From Enterovibrio calviensis DSM 14347 (GTDB lineage: Bacteria > Pseudomonadota > Gammaproteobacteria > Enterobacterales > Vibrionaceae), in the NCBI RefSeq assembly GCF_000621165.1, contig NZ_JHZA01000001.1, positions 930,001-994,000 of the forward strand: DNA of 64,000 bases. The letters run 5' to 3'. The stretch's first letter is position 1; each line of letters starts with the position of its first letter. The notes beneath the pieces were generated by a model. That model did no database searches and was not told where the DNA came from. It saw only the letters and a program-made list of their open reading frames with translations. Positions 1-9,213 of the stretch are shown here, in pieces. Made by a program: the position numbers and the translations under genes.

Positions 1-203
1 TTCGGGTAGCGTTTGCCGAGTTGCGCAAAGGTCAACGCGATTGGACAAATGGCAACAAAAAGCAGCAGCCACGCCCACAGTGATAATTCCCCAGCGATGC
101 CTGCAGCGATAGCGGGGATCATAAACAAGCCCGTGCCCAACAGTGTGGTGGAGAGCTGCCCGATACCTGATAACAGGGTGATTTCTTTTTTTAGCTGATT
201 CAT
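1..203 (-). CDS. yjeH: YjeH-like L-methionine/branched-chain amino-acid exporter (5' part only)
   Basis: This is the first 67 codons or so of an inner-membrane amino-acid/polyamine/organocation (APC) transporter read on the minus strand; the rest lies outside the window. It begins MNQLKKEITL and continues with a GIGQLSTTLLGTGLF stretch and a first membrane helix. That closely follows the N-terminus of Escherichia coli YjeH (GIGLLSTSLLGTGVF), which exports L-methionine and branched-chain amino acids. The start is the ATG at 203-201. The gene diverges from an Lrp/AsnC regulator about 390 bases away, a common pairing for amino-acid exporters, so control by that regulator is plausible but is inference. 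The family assignment is secure; the substrate rests on resemblance. Confidence 0.8.
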   Translation of the reverse strand, partial: MNQLKKEITLLSGIGQLSTTLLGTGLFMIPAIAAGIAGELSLWAWLLLFVAICPIALTFAQLGKRYP

Positions 204-596
204 CGTCACTTCTATGTGCAGCGGAATGGATTAGATCCAGCTCAGTGTTTCAGTACACTTGCCTAGAGGGCATTTGACACTGAGCATCTTCAGGTTACTT
301 GGGTATACACGGCAAGATTAAAGGGAATAGGCTGAAAAAGCATCGCTCAAAGTGTCTTTGTTAAGCGTCAAATTAACGGTTTTCAGCGTTAAAGATGACA
401 ATGTGACGGTTTTTCGCGAACTCTTAGGGGTATCTGAACATTTTTGCGAGCAGCGGAGAGCGTGTAGCGATAAAGTGTAAGGAGAATGACCCAAGCATCT
501 TCTGGTTGCTAGGGCATGTACAGACAGACTATACACATAGATAAGCCGACGGAATTGGCGGTCAGCAACGAAGAAATGGAAGTACAGAGATAAGTA
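204..596. other. Divergent intergenic region with two dispersed-repeat ends
   Basis: A 393-base stretch between yjeH (minus) and the Lrp-type regulator (plus). It must hold both promoters. It also carries one good copy of the dispersed repeat terminus at 284-307 and a degraded one at 494-516. ORFs of 70-75 codons overlap here on the minus strand but show no protein-like features, and one overlaps the regulator, so I do not call them. Confidence 0.6.
284..307 (+). repeat. Dispersed repeat terminus, copy a
   Basis: A 24-base match to the terminus found at 31054-31077 and 38592-38615 (GCATCTTCAGGTT, then ACTTGGGTATA). It lies in the yjeH/regulator intergenic region. Only this end is recognisable here. 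A degraded relative (AGCATCTTCTGGTTGCTAGGGCA) lies at 494-516. Confidence 0.75.
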
Positions 597-1037
597 ATGG
601 ACAAATTTGATACGCAGATCTTAAACATATTGCGCGTTGACGCTCGTCGAACCGTCAGTGAAATAGCACGAGATGTCAGCTTGTCGCGATCTGCCGTCAC
701 CGCCCGAATTCGGAAGATGGAACAGGATAAAGTCATCCTCGGTTATCACGCAGATATTGCTGAAGAAGAAACGGTTCAAGGCGTCACTGCCTATTTGGCA
801 TTGAAGTTTGATACGTCATCAAACGGGCACCATTGTGAGTCGTACGCTGCGGATATCTATACCCTAGACGGTGTGAAATGGTGTCACGCTATCAGCGGCG
901 AAACCGACATGATGTTGTATGTCGAAGTGCCTAATATGGCGCGCTTGAATGAGATTCGTGAACACATACAAGCTTATCCAGAGCTGATACATTTGATCAC
1001 GCATACGGTGCTTACCGAGTTTTTTAATACCAAATAA
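597..1037 (+). CDS. Lrp/AsnC-family transcriptional regulator
   Basis: A 146-residue cytoplasmic DNA-binding protein. Residues 1-50 form the Lrp-type helix-turn-helix: MDKFDTQILNILRVDARRTV, then SEIARDVSLSRSAVTARIRKME. Residues 65-142 form the alpha/beta RAM effector domain, with a GETDMMLYVEV strand typical of the family. Length is normal for AsnC/Lrp proteins. The ATG at 597 puts the DNA-binding helix at the usual position. It diverges from the YjeH-like exporter, so regulation of that exporter in response to an amino acid is the natural inference. The neighbouring catabolic cluster from 2153 is a second candidate target. The ligand cannot be read from sequence. Confidence 0.9.
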   Translation: MDKFDTQILNILRVDARRTVSEIARDVSLSRSAVTARIRKMEQDKVILGYHADIAEEETVQGVTAYLALKFDTSSNGHHCESYAADIYTLDGVKWCHAISGETDMMLYVEVPNMARLNEIREHIQAYPELIHLITHTVLTEFFNTK

Positions 1038-1080
1038 CGACGAGTGGCGAGTAAGACCGCCGCTAGGCTCTGGGTCGCCG

Positions 1081-1983
1081 CTATTCCTTGCCATACAGCT
1101 CATTGAGATAGTTCCAAAACCGCTCTACTTCGGGCTTGGCACTGTGACGGTTGCGATACAGCAAAATGCGTAAATCAATCCTTGGCAAAGCCGTATCCAA
1201 TTCTACAAGTCGTTTTTCCTCTAACTCTTGCTTGATCAAGCTCGATGGTAACCATGTGGCACCAAACCCCTGTGTCGCCATCGCTTTTAACCCTTCCGCC
1301 ATTTCATTTTCACATACCACGTCATAGCGAAACTGCGAAGGTAGCAGGCTGATGGCCGATTTTTGAATCAGCCCGCCTAGGTAGGTTTCTTCGGGAAACG
1401 CCAGTAGGCGACAGGGCGCATCTTTGCTAAAAAAGTGCAGCGGCGCTCCGTATTCATCAGGCGCGGAAACGGGGATCAATCGATCCCGACCTACTTGAAT
1501 GGATAGGCTTTTTCGCTTCATTTGAGGGCTATCAAATGCTTGAGACGCAAAGGTAAGAAGGAAATCCCCTGAACCAGCCAAGAAAGCTTCATTGAGGCTG
1601 TGAATATTCCCCGGCACCAGTTTGACCACGGCATCCGCAACGAGTGGGCTGAGGGTTTGGATCCACGCGGGGAAGAAAGAAACTGCCGTAGAGTGTTGAG
1701 CAAGGAAAATCAGCGAGTGAGGGTTTTTCCGTTGTTGTAGGCGATTTCTTACTGCCGTGATGTCGTTGATTAGCCGCTGCGCTTCATCGACAAATTCAGT
1801 GCCTGCTTCTGTCAAGCTGGTGGGGAGCGTATCTCGATTCACCAATACAATCCCGAGCCAATTCTCCAGTGAACGAATGCGCCGACTAAATGCAGGTTGA
1901 GTCACATATCTTGCGTTGGCGGCTTTTGAGAAACTGCCGTTCTCACTGAGCGCAATAAAGTCTTCCAGCCATTTCAATTCCAT
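1081..1983 (-). CDS. LysR-family transcriptional regulator
   Basis: A 300-residue LysR-type regulator. The winged helix-turn-helix lies in residues 1-60 (MELKWLEDFIALSENGSFSK, then AANARYVTQPAFSRRIRSLE), and the periplasmic-binding-protein-like effector domain in about 90-290. The N-terminus and the layout through RLLAFPEETYLGGLIQ resemble E. coli HypT (YjiE), a hypochlorite-responsive regulator, but this similarity is only moderate and I do not transfer the function. It is transcribed divergently from the CuyA-like gene at 2153 across a 169-base spacer. That is the classic position for a LysR activator of the adjacent catabolic genes. That it controls the sulfonate-type cluster is inference. 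Confidence 0.9.
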   Translation of the reverse strand: MELKWLEDFIALSENGSFSKAANARYVTQPAFSRRIRSLENWLGIVLVNRDTLPTSLTEAGTEFVDEAQRLINDITAVRNRLQQRKNPHSLIFLAQHSTAVSFFPAWIQTLSPLVADAVVKLVPGNIHSLNEAFLAGSGDFLLTFASQAFDSPQMKRKSLSIQVGRDRLIPVSAPDEYGAPLHFFSKDAPCRLLAFPEETYLGGLIQKSAISLLPSQFRYDVVCENEMAEGLKAMATQGFGATWLPSSLIKQELEEKRLVELDTALPRIDLRILLYRNRHSAKPEVERFWNYLNELYGKE

Positions 1984-2105
1984 TAATTCAATCCTTTAGC
2001 GTCCCGCTAAAACCGTTATGCCGAAAAGTAACCGGTGTTTATTCAATATAGGTATTGGCGAAAAACAACGGTGTCTCACAGGCTGTAAACATTGCAAAAG
2101 ACTTA

Positions 2106-2118
2106 TATACCCAAGCAA
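2106..2118 (-). repeat. Fragment of dispersed repeat terminus
   Basis: TATACCCAAGCAA, the outermost 13 bases of the dispersed repeat in the opposite orientation, then diverging. It lies in the LysR/cuyA-like intergenic region 35 bases before the plus-strand start codon, so it may sit inside the promoter or leader of the catabolic cluster. Confidence 0.45.
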
Positions 2119-2152
2119 TCCATTGAACTACTTCTTGATAAGGACATAACCC

Positions 2153-3163
2153 ATGCATCTTGCCCGTTTTCCTCGCCTGCATTTCGCCCATCTCTCAACG
2201 CCGTTAGAACCGATGCCGAATCTATCAAAAGCATTGGGTGGCCCCACGTTGTGGATCAAACGTGATGACTGCACAGGCCTTGCGGGTGGCGGTAACAAAA
2301 CACGCAAACTGGAATTCTTGATGGCGGATGCGGTGGCTCAAGGCGCTGACACCATCATCACGCAAGGGGCGACGCAATCAAACCACGCTCGTCAAACCGC
2401 GGCGATCGCAGCCAAGTGCGGCATGGCTTGCCACATCCTGCTGGAAGACCGCACGGGCTCTGATGACCCTGACTACGTGTTCAACGGAAACGTCATGTTG
2501 AATCAATTGTTTGGTTCTTCCCTGCAAAAATATCCAGCCGCTACCGACATGAACGCGGCGATGGAAGATGTGGCAGCAACAATGCGTGCGGAAGGTAAAA
2601 AGCCATACATCATTCCGGGCGGCGGTTCTAACCCGATTGGCGCGTTGGGTTACGTGAACTGTGCCTTGGAGCTACTGACTCAGGCCAACGACCGCAGCCT
2701 GAAAATAGACCACCTCGTTCACGCTACGGGTTCTGCCGGTACGCAAGCGGGATTGGTGACAGGACTCTGTGCCTCGAACAGCCTCATCCCGCTATTGGGC
2801 ATCGGTGTGCGCGTGCCGAAAGAGCAACAAGAAAACAACGTCTTTGCGCTGGCCGAACGCACCTGCGATCTGCTGGGTATTCCGGGCGCTGTGCCACGAG
2901 AAAGTGTCGTGGCGAACTGTGATTACGTCGGTGAAGGCTACGGCATCCCCGCTGAAAGCACCTTAGAAGCGATTTCCATGTTCGCGGAGCACGAAGGCAT
3001 TTTGTTGGATCCTGTTTATTCAGGAAAAGGCGGAGCAGGTCTGATTGATTTGATTCGCAAAGGCCACTTCAAAGAAGGCGAAAATGTGGTGTTCCTGCAC
3101 ACAGGTGGCGCACAAGCCTTGCCGGGTTACCGTGACGCATTTGGCTTCGACGCCTACTGCTAA
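2153..3163 (+). CDS. cuyA: L-cysteate sulfo-lyase-like / D-cysteine desulfhydrase-family PLP enzyme
   Basis: A 336-residue fold-type II PLP enzyme of the D-cysteine desulfhydrase/ACC deaminase family. The PLP lysine lies in [11 protein letters not shown] (near residues 46-55). The SNHARQTAA and GSAGTQAGL segments are family signatures for substrate and phosphate binding. The opening ([20 protein letters not shown]) and [18 protein letters not shown] look more like CuyA of marine bacteria, which splits L-cysteate into pyruvate, sulfite and ammonium, than like enteric DcyD, which reads MAMGGNKLRK. A HpsN-type dehydrogenase and a TRAP importer follow, which supports a sulfonate substrate. Sulfite export or oxidation genes are not seen in the window. 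D-cysteine desulfhydrase activity remains possible. It is the first gene of a plus-strand cluster running to 9918. Confidence 0.75.
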   Translation: MHLARFPRLHFAHLSTPLEPMPNLSKALGGPTLWIKRDDCTGLAGGGNKTRKLEFLMADAVAQGADTIITQGATQSNHARQTAAIAAKCGMACHILLEDRTGSDDPDYVFNGNVMLNQLFGSSLQKYPAATDMNAAMEDVAATMRAEGKKPYIIPGGGSNPIGALGYVNCALELLTQANDRSLKIDHLVHATGSAGTQAGLVTGLCASNSLIPLLGIGVRVPKEQQENNVFALAERTCDLLGIPGAVPRESVVANCDYVGEGYGIPAESTLEAISMFAEHEGILLDPVYSGKGGAGLIDLIRKGHFKEGENVVFLHTGGAQALPGYRDAFGFDAYC

Positions 3164-3261
3164 CTCACTTAGCACTCAGCCAGCCCCGTGGCTAGCTGAC
3201 CTTTCTCGGCGCGAGTTTTTAAGCTCGCTATGGCTAACTTTGGAATTCGGCGAGTAAAACA

Positions 3262-4575
3262 ATGGAATATCTAAAACGCGGTGAGCGTGAAGCTGATGTG
3301 CAAACGGATGACGAACGCATTCAGCAGGTGGTGAAAGACATGCTGGCGAAGATCCGACGCGAAGGCACCAGTGCAGTAGAAGAGTACGCCAAACATTTTG
3401 ATAACTGGCAGGGCGATTTTGTCTTGTCGGATGAAAAGAGGGCGGCACTTATCGCGTCTGTGCCACGGCGAGTAAAAGACGACATCGACTTTGCTCACCG
3501 ACAAGTTCGCCGCTTTGCGGAAGCGCAGCGTGCCAGCTTACAAGCATTCGAAATTGAAACCGAAGAAGGCGTGAAACTGAGCCAACGCGTGATCCCCGTT
3601 GATTGCGCAGGTTGCTATGTGCCAGGTGGGCGCTATGCCCACGCAGCCTCTGCACTGATGAGTGTTGCAACAGCTAAAGCGGCGGGCGTGCCGACTGTGG
3701 TTGCGTGTTCGCCACCCCGTGGCGATTCCATTAACCCCGCGGTGGTGTACGCCATGGATCTTGCTGGTGCAGACATCATCCTAGAAATGGGCGGCGTACA
3801 TGCTATTGCCACTATGGCATTCGGCTTATACACCGGAAAGTCCGCCGATATTCTTGTTGGCCCAGGAAATGCTTACGTTGCTGAAGCCAAACGCTTGCTG
3901 TTTGGTGAAGTGGGTATCGATGTGTTCGCAGGGCCGACAGAATCCGCCGTGATCGCTGATGAAACCGCAGACCCAATGACCATCGCCGTCGATTTGGTTT
4001 CGCAAGCCGAGCATGGCCCAAATTCACCCGTCTGGTTGTTCACCACCAATAAAGCACTGGGTGAGAAGGTCATTGAACTGATGCCTCATGTGATTGCCGA
4101 TATGCCAAATGCAGACGTATGTGAAGCAGCGTGGCGTGACTATGGCGTGGTCATGGTATTTGAAAATAGAGAAGAAGCCGCCAAAGTCAGCGATGAATGG
4201 GCGTGTGAACACGTACAAGTTCAAGCCGCAGACCTCGATTGGTGGAAAGGCAATCTCACTAACTATGGCTCATTGTTTTTGGGAGAAGGCAGCACCGTTA
4301 CTCACGGTGATAAGTGCTCAGGAACCAACCATATTTTACCGACTAAAAAAGCAGCACGGTACAGCGGCGGTTTGAACGTTCAGAAGTTTCTGAAAATCCT
4401 CACGACACAAGAGTTAAGCGCTGACGCGAATCTGATGTTCAGCACGGCAGGCTCTCGTATTTCTCGCACTGAAGGGATGGAAGGCCATGCACGAGCATGT
4501 GACTGGCGCTTAACCAAATACTTCCCTGATACCGAGTGGGATTTCGACGTCTACCAACAAAAACGCTATGACTGA
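3262..4575 (+). CDS. Histidinol-dehydrogenase-family oxidoreductase (HpsN-like)
   Basis: A 437-residue NAD- and zinc-dependent dehydrogenase of the HisD family. Residues matching the HisD zinc ligands and catalytic pair are present: Q248 and H251 in SQAEHG, E316-H317 in WACEHVQV, D350 in THGDKCSG and H409 in EGMEGHA. There is no histidine operon nearby. Degradative paralogues of HisD include HpsN, which oxidises dihydroxypropanesulfonate to sulfolactate in two steps. The reaction type (primary alcohol to acid, often on an amino alcohol) would also convert cysteinolate to cysteate, the substrate of the enzyme encoded just upstream. Its stop overlaps the next gene by 8 bases, so the two are translationally coupled. 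Family is certain; the substrate is inference. Confidence 0.85.
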   Translation: MEYLKRGEREADVQTDDERIQQVVKDMLAKIRREGTSAVEEYAKHFDNWQGDFVLSDEKRAALIASVPRRVKDDIDFAHRQVRRFAEAQRASLQAFEIETEEGVKLSQRVIPVDCAGCYVPGGRYAHAASALMSVATAKAAGVPTVVACSPPRGDSINPAVVYAMDLAGADIILEMGGVHAIATMAFGLYTGKSADILVGPGNAYVAEAKRLLFGEVGIDVFAGPTESAVIADETADPMTIAVDLVSQAEHGPNSPVWLFTTNKALGEKVIELMPHVIADMPNADVCEAAWRDYGVVMVFENREEAAKVSDEWACEHVQVQAADLDWWKGNLTNYGSLFLGEGSTVTHGDKCSGTNHILPTKKAARYSGGLNVQKFLKILTTQELSADANLMFSTAGSRISRTEGMEGHARACDWRLTKYFPDTEWDFDVYQQKRYD

Positions 4576-5830
4576 TTCTTCCGTCATGTTTGGGTTCGAC
4601 TTAACGCGGGTTGAAAACACGCGAGCTGCGAGAAAAACGAAAATGCATACGTTCAAAAAATCGTTTACTCAGCAAATGCCGATCTCTGAAAGCGCGATTG
4701 CCAGTGCGGTTGAGGTGATGCGAACAGGGCGACTACACCGTTACAACACGGTAAATGGCGAGTTGAGTGAGGCAGATTTACTCGACAAGCAGTTCGCAAA
4801 GTATCTCGGTGTGACGTACTGCTTAAGCTGCGCCTCTGGTGGCTATGCCCTGTATATCGCGTTGTTGTGCGCCGGTGTAAAACAGGGTGATGCCGTGTTG
4901 TGTAATGCCTTCACATTAGCCCCTGTGCCAGGGGCGATTAACAATGCTGGCGGGGAACCCGTTCTGCTTGAAACCACGGAAGATTTGACGATCGATCTGG
5001 ATGATTTAGCCAATAAAATCGCACAGTCTGGCGCGAAGGTCCTGTTGCTTTCCCACATGCGCGGCCACATCGCTGACATGGATGCCGTGATGGCGATTTG
5101 TGAACACGGCGGCGTGGCATTGATTGAAGATTGCGCCCACACCATGGGCGCGGACTGGAACGGAAAAAAGAGCGGCACGTTTGGGCTAGTGTCGTGCTTT
5201 AGCACGCAAACCTATAAACACATCAACTCCGGCGAAGGTGGGTTTCTGGTTACGAACAACGATGAAGTGATGGCCAAATCCATCATTTATTCAGGTTCTT
5301 ACATGTTGTTTGACCAACATCCGACCTTACCACCGATTGAAACATTTAAAGACATCGCAAAAGGCACGCCTAACTTCAGCGGAAGAATGGATAACTTGCG
5401 TGCCGCGATATTGCGCCCGCAGTTGGCGGCGTTAGACGCACAGTGTGAGCGTTGGAACCAACTTTATCGCGCCATGGAAAAAGCGCTTTCAATCGTTAAC
5501 GGAATTCGTTTAACCCAGCGCCACGCCAATGAACATTTTGTTGGCAGCTCGATTCAATTCTCGTTACCTGATTTCTCCCCTGAACAGTGCGCCAAGTTTG
5601 TGATTCGCTGCGCTGCACGTGGGGTGAGTGTGAAATGGGTGGGCGACAGCCAACCCTCAGGTTACAGCAGTAAATATAACCATTGGGAGTACTTGGAAGG
5701 TTTTGCGCCTCTTCCTAACACCGAGCGAGTTCTCGCGTGTCTGATTGATATGCGAATCCCGCTTACCTTTGACGAATCTGATGCAGACAGTATCGCTCAG
5801 GTGATCTCAGAGGTGCTCGAAACGCTGTAG
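4568..5830 (+). CDS. DegT/DnrJ/EryC1/StrS-family PLP aminotransferase
   Basis: A 420-residue fold-type I PLP enzyme. The PLP-binding aspartate is D188 in ALIEDCAHTMGA and the Schiff-base lysine is K217 in STQTYKHINSGEGG, both family hallmarks. The start at 4568 overlaps the dehydrogenase stop (ATGACTGA region). A poorly conserved N-terminal extension of about 28 residues precedes the domain, so an internal start at residue 26 (MHTFKKSF) is possible. DegT enzymes usually aminate sugars, but no sugar-nucleotide genes are nearby. In this cluster it might instead move an amino group to or from a C3 sulfonate such as sulfopyruvate, cysteate or cysteinolate. The role is open. Confidence 0.8.
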   Translation: MTDSSVMFGFDLTRVENTRAARKTKMHTFKKSFTQQMPISESAIASAVEVMRTGRLHRYNTVNGELSEADLLDKQFAKYLGVTYCLSCASGGYALYIALLCAGVKQGDAVLCNAFTLAPVPGAINNAGGEPVLLETTEDLTIDLDDLANKIAQSGAKVLLLSHMRGHIADMDAVMAICEHGGVALIEDCAHTMGADWNGKKSGTFGLVSCFSTQTYKHINSGEGGFLVTNNDEVMAKSIIYSGSYMLFDQHPTLPPIETFKDIAKGTPNFSGRMDNLRAAILRPQLAALDAQCERWNQLYRAMEKALSIVNGIRLTQRHANEHFVGSSIQFSLPDFSPEQCAKFVIRCAARGVSVKWVGDSQPSGYSSKYNHWEYLEGFAPLPNTERVLACLIDMRIPLTFDESDADSIAQVISEVLETL

Positions 5831-5879
5831 ATGTCCGATTCAGATCGGATGCTTCAACGGCATAAACCCAAACTCTTTG

Positions 5880-5909
5880 AATCCTGCATTTTCAAGTTGT
5901 TTGGGAATA
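5880..5909 (+). repeat. Degraded dispersed repeat terminus
   Basis: The sequence GAATCCTGCATTTTCAAGTT followed by GTTTGGGAATAA matches the right end of the full-length element at 30812-31077 with several substitutions. It lies just after the aminotransferase stop, in the 245-base gap before the TRAP transporter genes. That gap also has to hold any separate TRAP promoter. Confidence 0.5.
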
Positions 5910-6075
5910 ACAATAAGTAACGTCAGGCAATTTTGATTAACAGCAAACTAGCAATACACAAGCGCACAACATAAAAGCGTGGCAACACCGAGTAAAGAAA
6001 ATCTCGCAAAGCCAAATCCTTAGGTGCGCCAGTACCTAAGCATTCACGGATGTTATCGACTAAGAGGTAAAGGAT

Positions 6076-7062
6076 ATGAAGTTAAAGCAGTTTGCAAAGT
6101 TTGCAGCCATTTCCATCTTGGCTCTCCCCGTTCTTGCAAGTGCCAAAACCATGAAAGTGGGTATGGGCGACCCGATTGAATCTGATCAGGGCGCGTATGC
6201 GATTCGATTTCAGCAGTTGGTTGAGTTCTATTCCGACGGCGATATCAAAATCAAACTGTATCCCGGCGGTGCATTGGGCAGTGAAACAGAAATGGTGCAA
6301 AACACCCGTTTAGGTTCATTGGACATGGCATTGGTGGGCATTGGTAACGTGACGCCGTTTTCTAAAAAGTTAGGCGCGTTAACCATGCCGTATTTGATCA
6401 CCAACTCATCAGATGCCGTGGTTATCACGACGGGCGAGTTGGGTGAATATTGGAACACATTAGCGACTAAAGAAGCTGGCGTTAACATTCTCGGCTGGAC
6501 GTATTCCAACTTCCGCCATCTGACCAATTCAAAACGCCCCGTCAGAAACCTTGAAGACGTGAATGGCCTGAAAGTTCGTGTTCCCCAGAACAGCATCATG
6601 TTGAAATCATGGGAAGTGTTTGGCGCGAACCCGATTGCTATGGCATGGACAGAAACCTTCACCGCACTGCAACAGAAAGTGGTTGATGGTCAAGACAACC
6701 CGTACATCGTAAACAACACCATGAAGTTCTACGAAGTGCAGCCATACCTTACCGAAGTGCATCATCAATACTCACTGCAACCGCTGCTGATTGGCAATCG
6801 AACCATGGACAAACTGAGCGATGAACAACGCGCTATTTTGAACCGTGCGGGCCTAGAAGCGCAGCAATACGCCTTGGTGTTCCAAATGACGGAAGCAGAA
6901 AACGCCAAGCAAAACATGATTGCGAATGGTGTTGAAGTGTTCACCTTGGAAGACGAAGACAAGTGGATTTCGCTGGCGAAAGAAAAAGTGTGGCCTGAGT
7001 TTTATGAAGACATCGGCGGCAAAGAAAGCTTCGATGACGTGCTAAGCAAGCTGCAGCAATAA
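6076..7062 (+). CDS. TRAP transporter solute-binding protein (DctP family)
   Basis: A 328-residue periplasmic binding protein. Residues 1-23 are a signal peptide ending in VLASA, followed by the DctP fold (MKVGMGDPIESDQGAY). The hallmark VRVPQNSIM segment holds the arginine that usually binds a substrate acid group, and the long helix region with TETFTALQQKVVDGQDNP is present. Start at the ATG preceded by an AGAGGTAAAGG purine run. It captures an anionic organic acid in the periplasm for the DctQ/DctM membrane pair encoded next. The conserved arginine fits a carboxylate or sulfonate ligand, and the upstream enzymes suggest a C3 sulfonate. Confidence 0.93.
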   Translation: MKLKQFAKFAAISILALPVLASAKTMKVGMGDPIESDQGAYAIRFQQLVEFYSDGDIKIKLYPGGALGSETEMVQNTRLGSLDMALVGIGNVTPFSKKLGALTMPYLITNSSDAVVITTGELGEYWNTLATKEAGVNILGWTYSNFRHLTNSKRPVRNLEDVNGLKVRVPQNSIMLKSWEVFGANPIAMAWTETFTALQQKVVDGQDNPYIVNNTMKFYEVQPYLTEVHHQYSLQPLLIGNRTMDKLSDEQRAILNRAGLEAQQYALVFQMTEAENAKQNMIANGVEVFTLEDEDKWISLAKEKVWPEFYEDIGGKESFDDVLSKLQQ

Positions 7063-7275
7063 CAGCAGATGCTGGGTTTGATTGCGCCTAACCAAGGCAA
7101 GCTAAGGCCAAGCGAAGGTGAAGTAAAGGCCAGATGAAGCCCAGCAAACGCAAATGCTAGGGGAGTGGGAACGCTCCCCTAAAGAGGACGACAGGCAAAA
7201 GCGTCGCGCTTCTAAATATTGTGAACGTGCTTCTTAGCGAACGCGCTTTTGAGCATTGTGTAAAGGGACGCCGCC

Positions 7276-7782
7276 ATGAAGAGCGTATTAAAGACATTAG
7301 ACAAGTTTGAAAGCTACGCGTGCCAAGCCTTGCTTTGCTTATTTGTCACCTTGCTGTTTATTCAAGTCATCATGCGGGTGGCATTCAATTACGGCATTCC
7401 ATGGAGCGAGGAGTTATCCCGCTTCGCTTTCGTTTGGTTCGTGTTTTTGGGCGCTTCTTATGCAGCACGCCTCTCCGCCCATAACCGTGTGACTTTCCAT
7501 CTTAAATTACTCCCCGTCAAAGTGCGCAATGGCATTGAATTCTTTGCTGACATGCTTTGGATTGCGTTCAATACCATGATGACCATCAAGAGTGTCGAGG
7601 TGATTGAAAGCTTGATGGAATACCCATTCCTTTCCCCCGCATTGGACTGGTCAATGGCATTTCTTTATTGGGTTTTCCCCATTTCTTTCACGCTCACCTC
7701 AATACGCATTATTCAGGTTAATTACCTCAAATTGGTGAAAGGGCACGAATTCAAAGATATGGATGACCCTCAAGTGGATTGA
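7276..7782 (+). CDS. TRAP transporter small membrane subunit (DctQ family)
   Basis: A 168-residue inner-membrane protein with four predicted helices. It has the DctQ signature around PWSEELSRFAFVWFVFLGAS (residues 40-59) and a second motif, DWSMAFLYWVFPISF, near 135-149. It pairs with the large DctM subunit to form the sodium-driven TRAP permease. It lies 213 bases after the binding-protein gene; that spacer contains repeated AAGG/GCCA-type sequence but no clear terminator. Start ATG 7276 follows an AAAGGGACG ribosome-binding site. Confidence 0.92.
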   Translation: MKSVLKTLDKFESYACQALLCLFVTLLFIQVIMRVAFNYGIPWSEELSRFAFVWFVFLGASYAARLSAHNRVTFHLKLLPVKVRNGIEFFADMLWIAFNTMMTIKSVEVIESLMEYPFLSPALDWSMAFLYWVFPISFTLTSIRIIQVNYLKLVKGHEFKDMDDPQVD

Positions 7783-7917
7783 TGCGTCAATCACGTGCTT
7801 CGGCACGTTTCTGCGTTATTGGCCTCTTATACACGTCAATCAGCTCTAGGGTCATGACGTTATTGATCGTAGAGCGAGCAACACGGAGTGTTGCACCAAA
7901 TAGAAAAGGAGCCGTCA

Positions 7918-9198
7918 ATGTCGGCATCGTTAGTTCTTTTTGGCTCATTCTTTGGGCTACTTTTCATCGGCGCACCCATCGTTATTGCCTTGGGTGGCTC
8001 GGCCATGCTGGTGTACTTGCTCTCCGGTGATGATTACGTCTCGCTTGTACAAACCGCATGGAATGCCGTCGATTCATTCCCCATTATGGCGCTTCCCGCG
8101 TTTATTCTTTCTGGCGCACTCATGCAAGCGTCAGGTATCTCCAAACGCCTTGTACATATTGCTGAATTAATGGCTGGCCCGATGGCGGGGGGATTAGGTT
8201 TTTCAGCGATTCTTGCCAGCATGTTCTTTGGCGCGATTTCTGGATCTGGCCCCGCGACGACTGCCGCCGTGGGCATGCTGATGATCCCCGCACTGGTTGA
8301 TAAGGGATATAACCGAGGTTATTCCGCCGCGTTAACCGCGTCATCTGGTGGGCTTGGCGTGGTGATCCCGCCGAGTATTCCGATGGTGATATACGGTGTC
8401 ACGGCCAGCGAATCCATTGGTAAGCTGTTCATCGCGGGTGTGGTGCCGGGGATCATGTTGGCGGGTGGTTTGATGATGACAAACTACGTTATCAGCAAAA
8501 AGAATGGCTACGTTGGCGCACCGAATCAAGAGTCCGGTGAGCTGCGAAAAGCCTGCAAAGACGGCATCTGGTCAATTCTTGCGCCGTTTGTGATCCTCGG
8601 TGGTATCTATTCCGGCCTATTTACACCAACAGAAGCTGCTGTGGTGTCGGTGTTCTACACCTTGTTTGTCGGCAAGTTCATTCACAAAGAACTAACGCTA
8701 GACGGATTGAAAGGCTCCCTGAGTTCTACCACGTGGTTAACCGGTCGTGTTCTCATCATTATGTTCGCTGCCACCGCATTTGGTCGCATTCTTGTCGAAA
8801 ATGATACGCCTACTGAAATCGCGAATGCGTTACTGTCGATGACAGACAGCCTCGCGCTGATCTGGTTGGTAGTTATTCTGTTTTTGATATTAATCGGCAT
8901 GTTCATGGAGACCCTTGCCACCATCATGATTGTCACGCCTGTTCTGTTGCCGGTAATGGTTCAGTTTGGCGTTGATCCAGTCCACTTCGGTGTGGTCTTG
9001 GTGTGTTGTTGTGAAATTGGATTTTCAACACCGCCGCTTGGCGAAAACATGTTTATCAGTTCCAGTATTGCCAAGGTGTCCATTGAAGAGATATCGGTGA
9101 AGGCATTGCCATTCGTGCTGGTGGAGATTCTGGTGGTGTTCATCATGAGTTACTTCCCAGACACTGTGCTCTGGCTACCGAATATGATGGGTTATTAG
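7918..9198 (+). CDS. TRAP transporter large permease subunit (DctM family)
   Basis: A 426-residue, roughly twelve-helix inner-membrane permease. Typical DctM stretches are visible: LPAFILSGALMQASGI, SGSGPATTAAVGMLMIP and the GVVIPPSIPMVIYG loop. The C-terminal half repeats the fold with GMFMETLATIMI and FSTPPLGENMF. The reading frame is open from a GTG at 7888, but AAGGAG at 7906-7911 points to the ATG at 7918 (MSASLVLFG). It completes the transporter with the two preceding genes and is followed 15 bases later by the racemase-family gene, so it is probably co-transcribed with it. Confidence 0.93.
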   Translation: MSASLVLFGSFFGLLFIGAPIVIALGGSAMLVYLLSGDDYVSLVQTAWNAVDSFPIMALPAFILSGALMQASGISKRLVHIAELMAGPMAGGLGFSAILASMFFGAISGSGPATTAAVGMLMIPALVDKGYNRGYSAALTASSGGLGVVIPPSIPMVIYGVTASESIGKLFIAGVVPGIMLAGGLMMTNYVISKKNGYVGAPNQESGELRKACKDGIWSILAPFVILGGIYSGLFTPTEAAVVSVFYTLFVGKFIHKELTLDGLKGSLSSTTWLTGRVLIIMFAATAFGRILVENDTPTEIANALLSMTDSLALIWLVVILFLILIGMFMETLATIMIVTPVLLPVMVQFGVDPVHFGVVLVCCCEIGFSTPPLGENMFISSSIAKVSIEEISVKALPFVLVEILVVFIMSYFPDTVLWLPNMMGY

Positions 9199-9213
9199 AG
9201 GGAGGGCACGGGA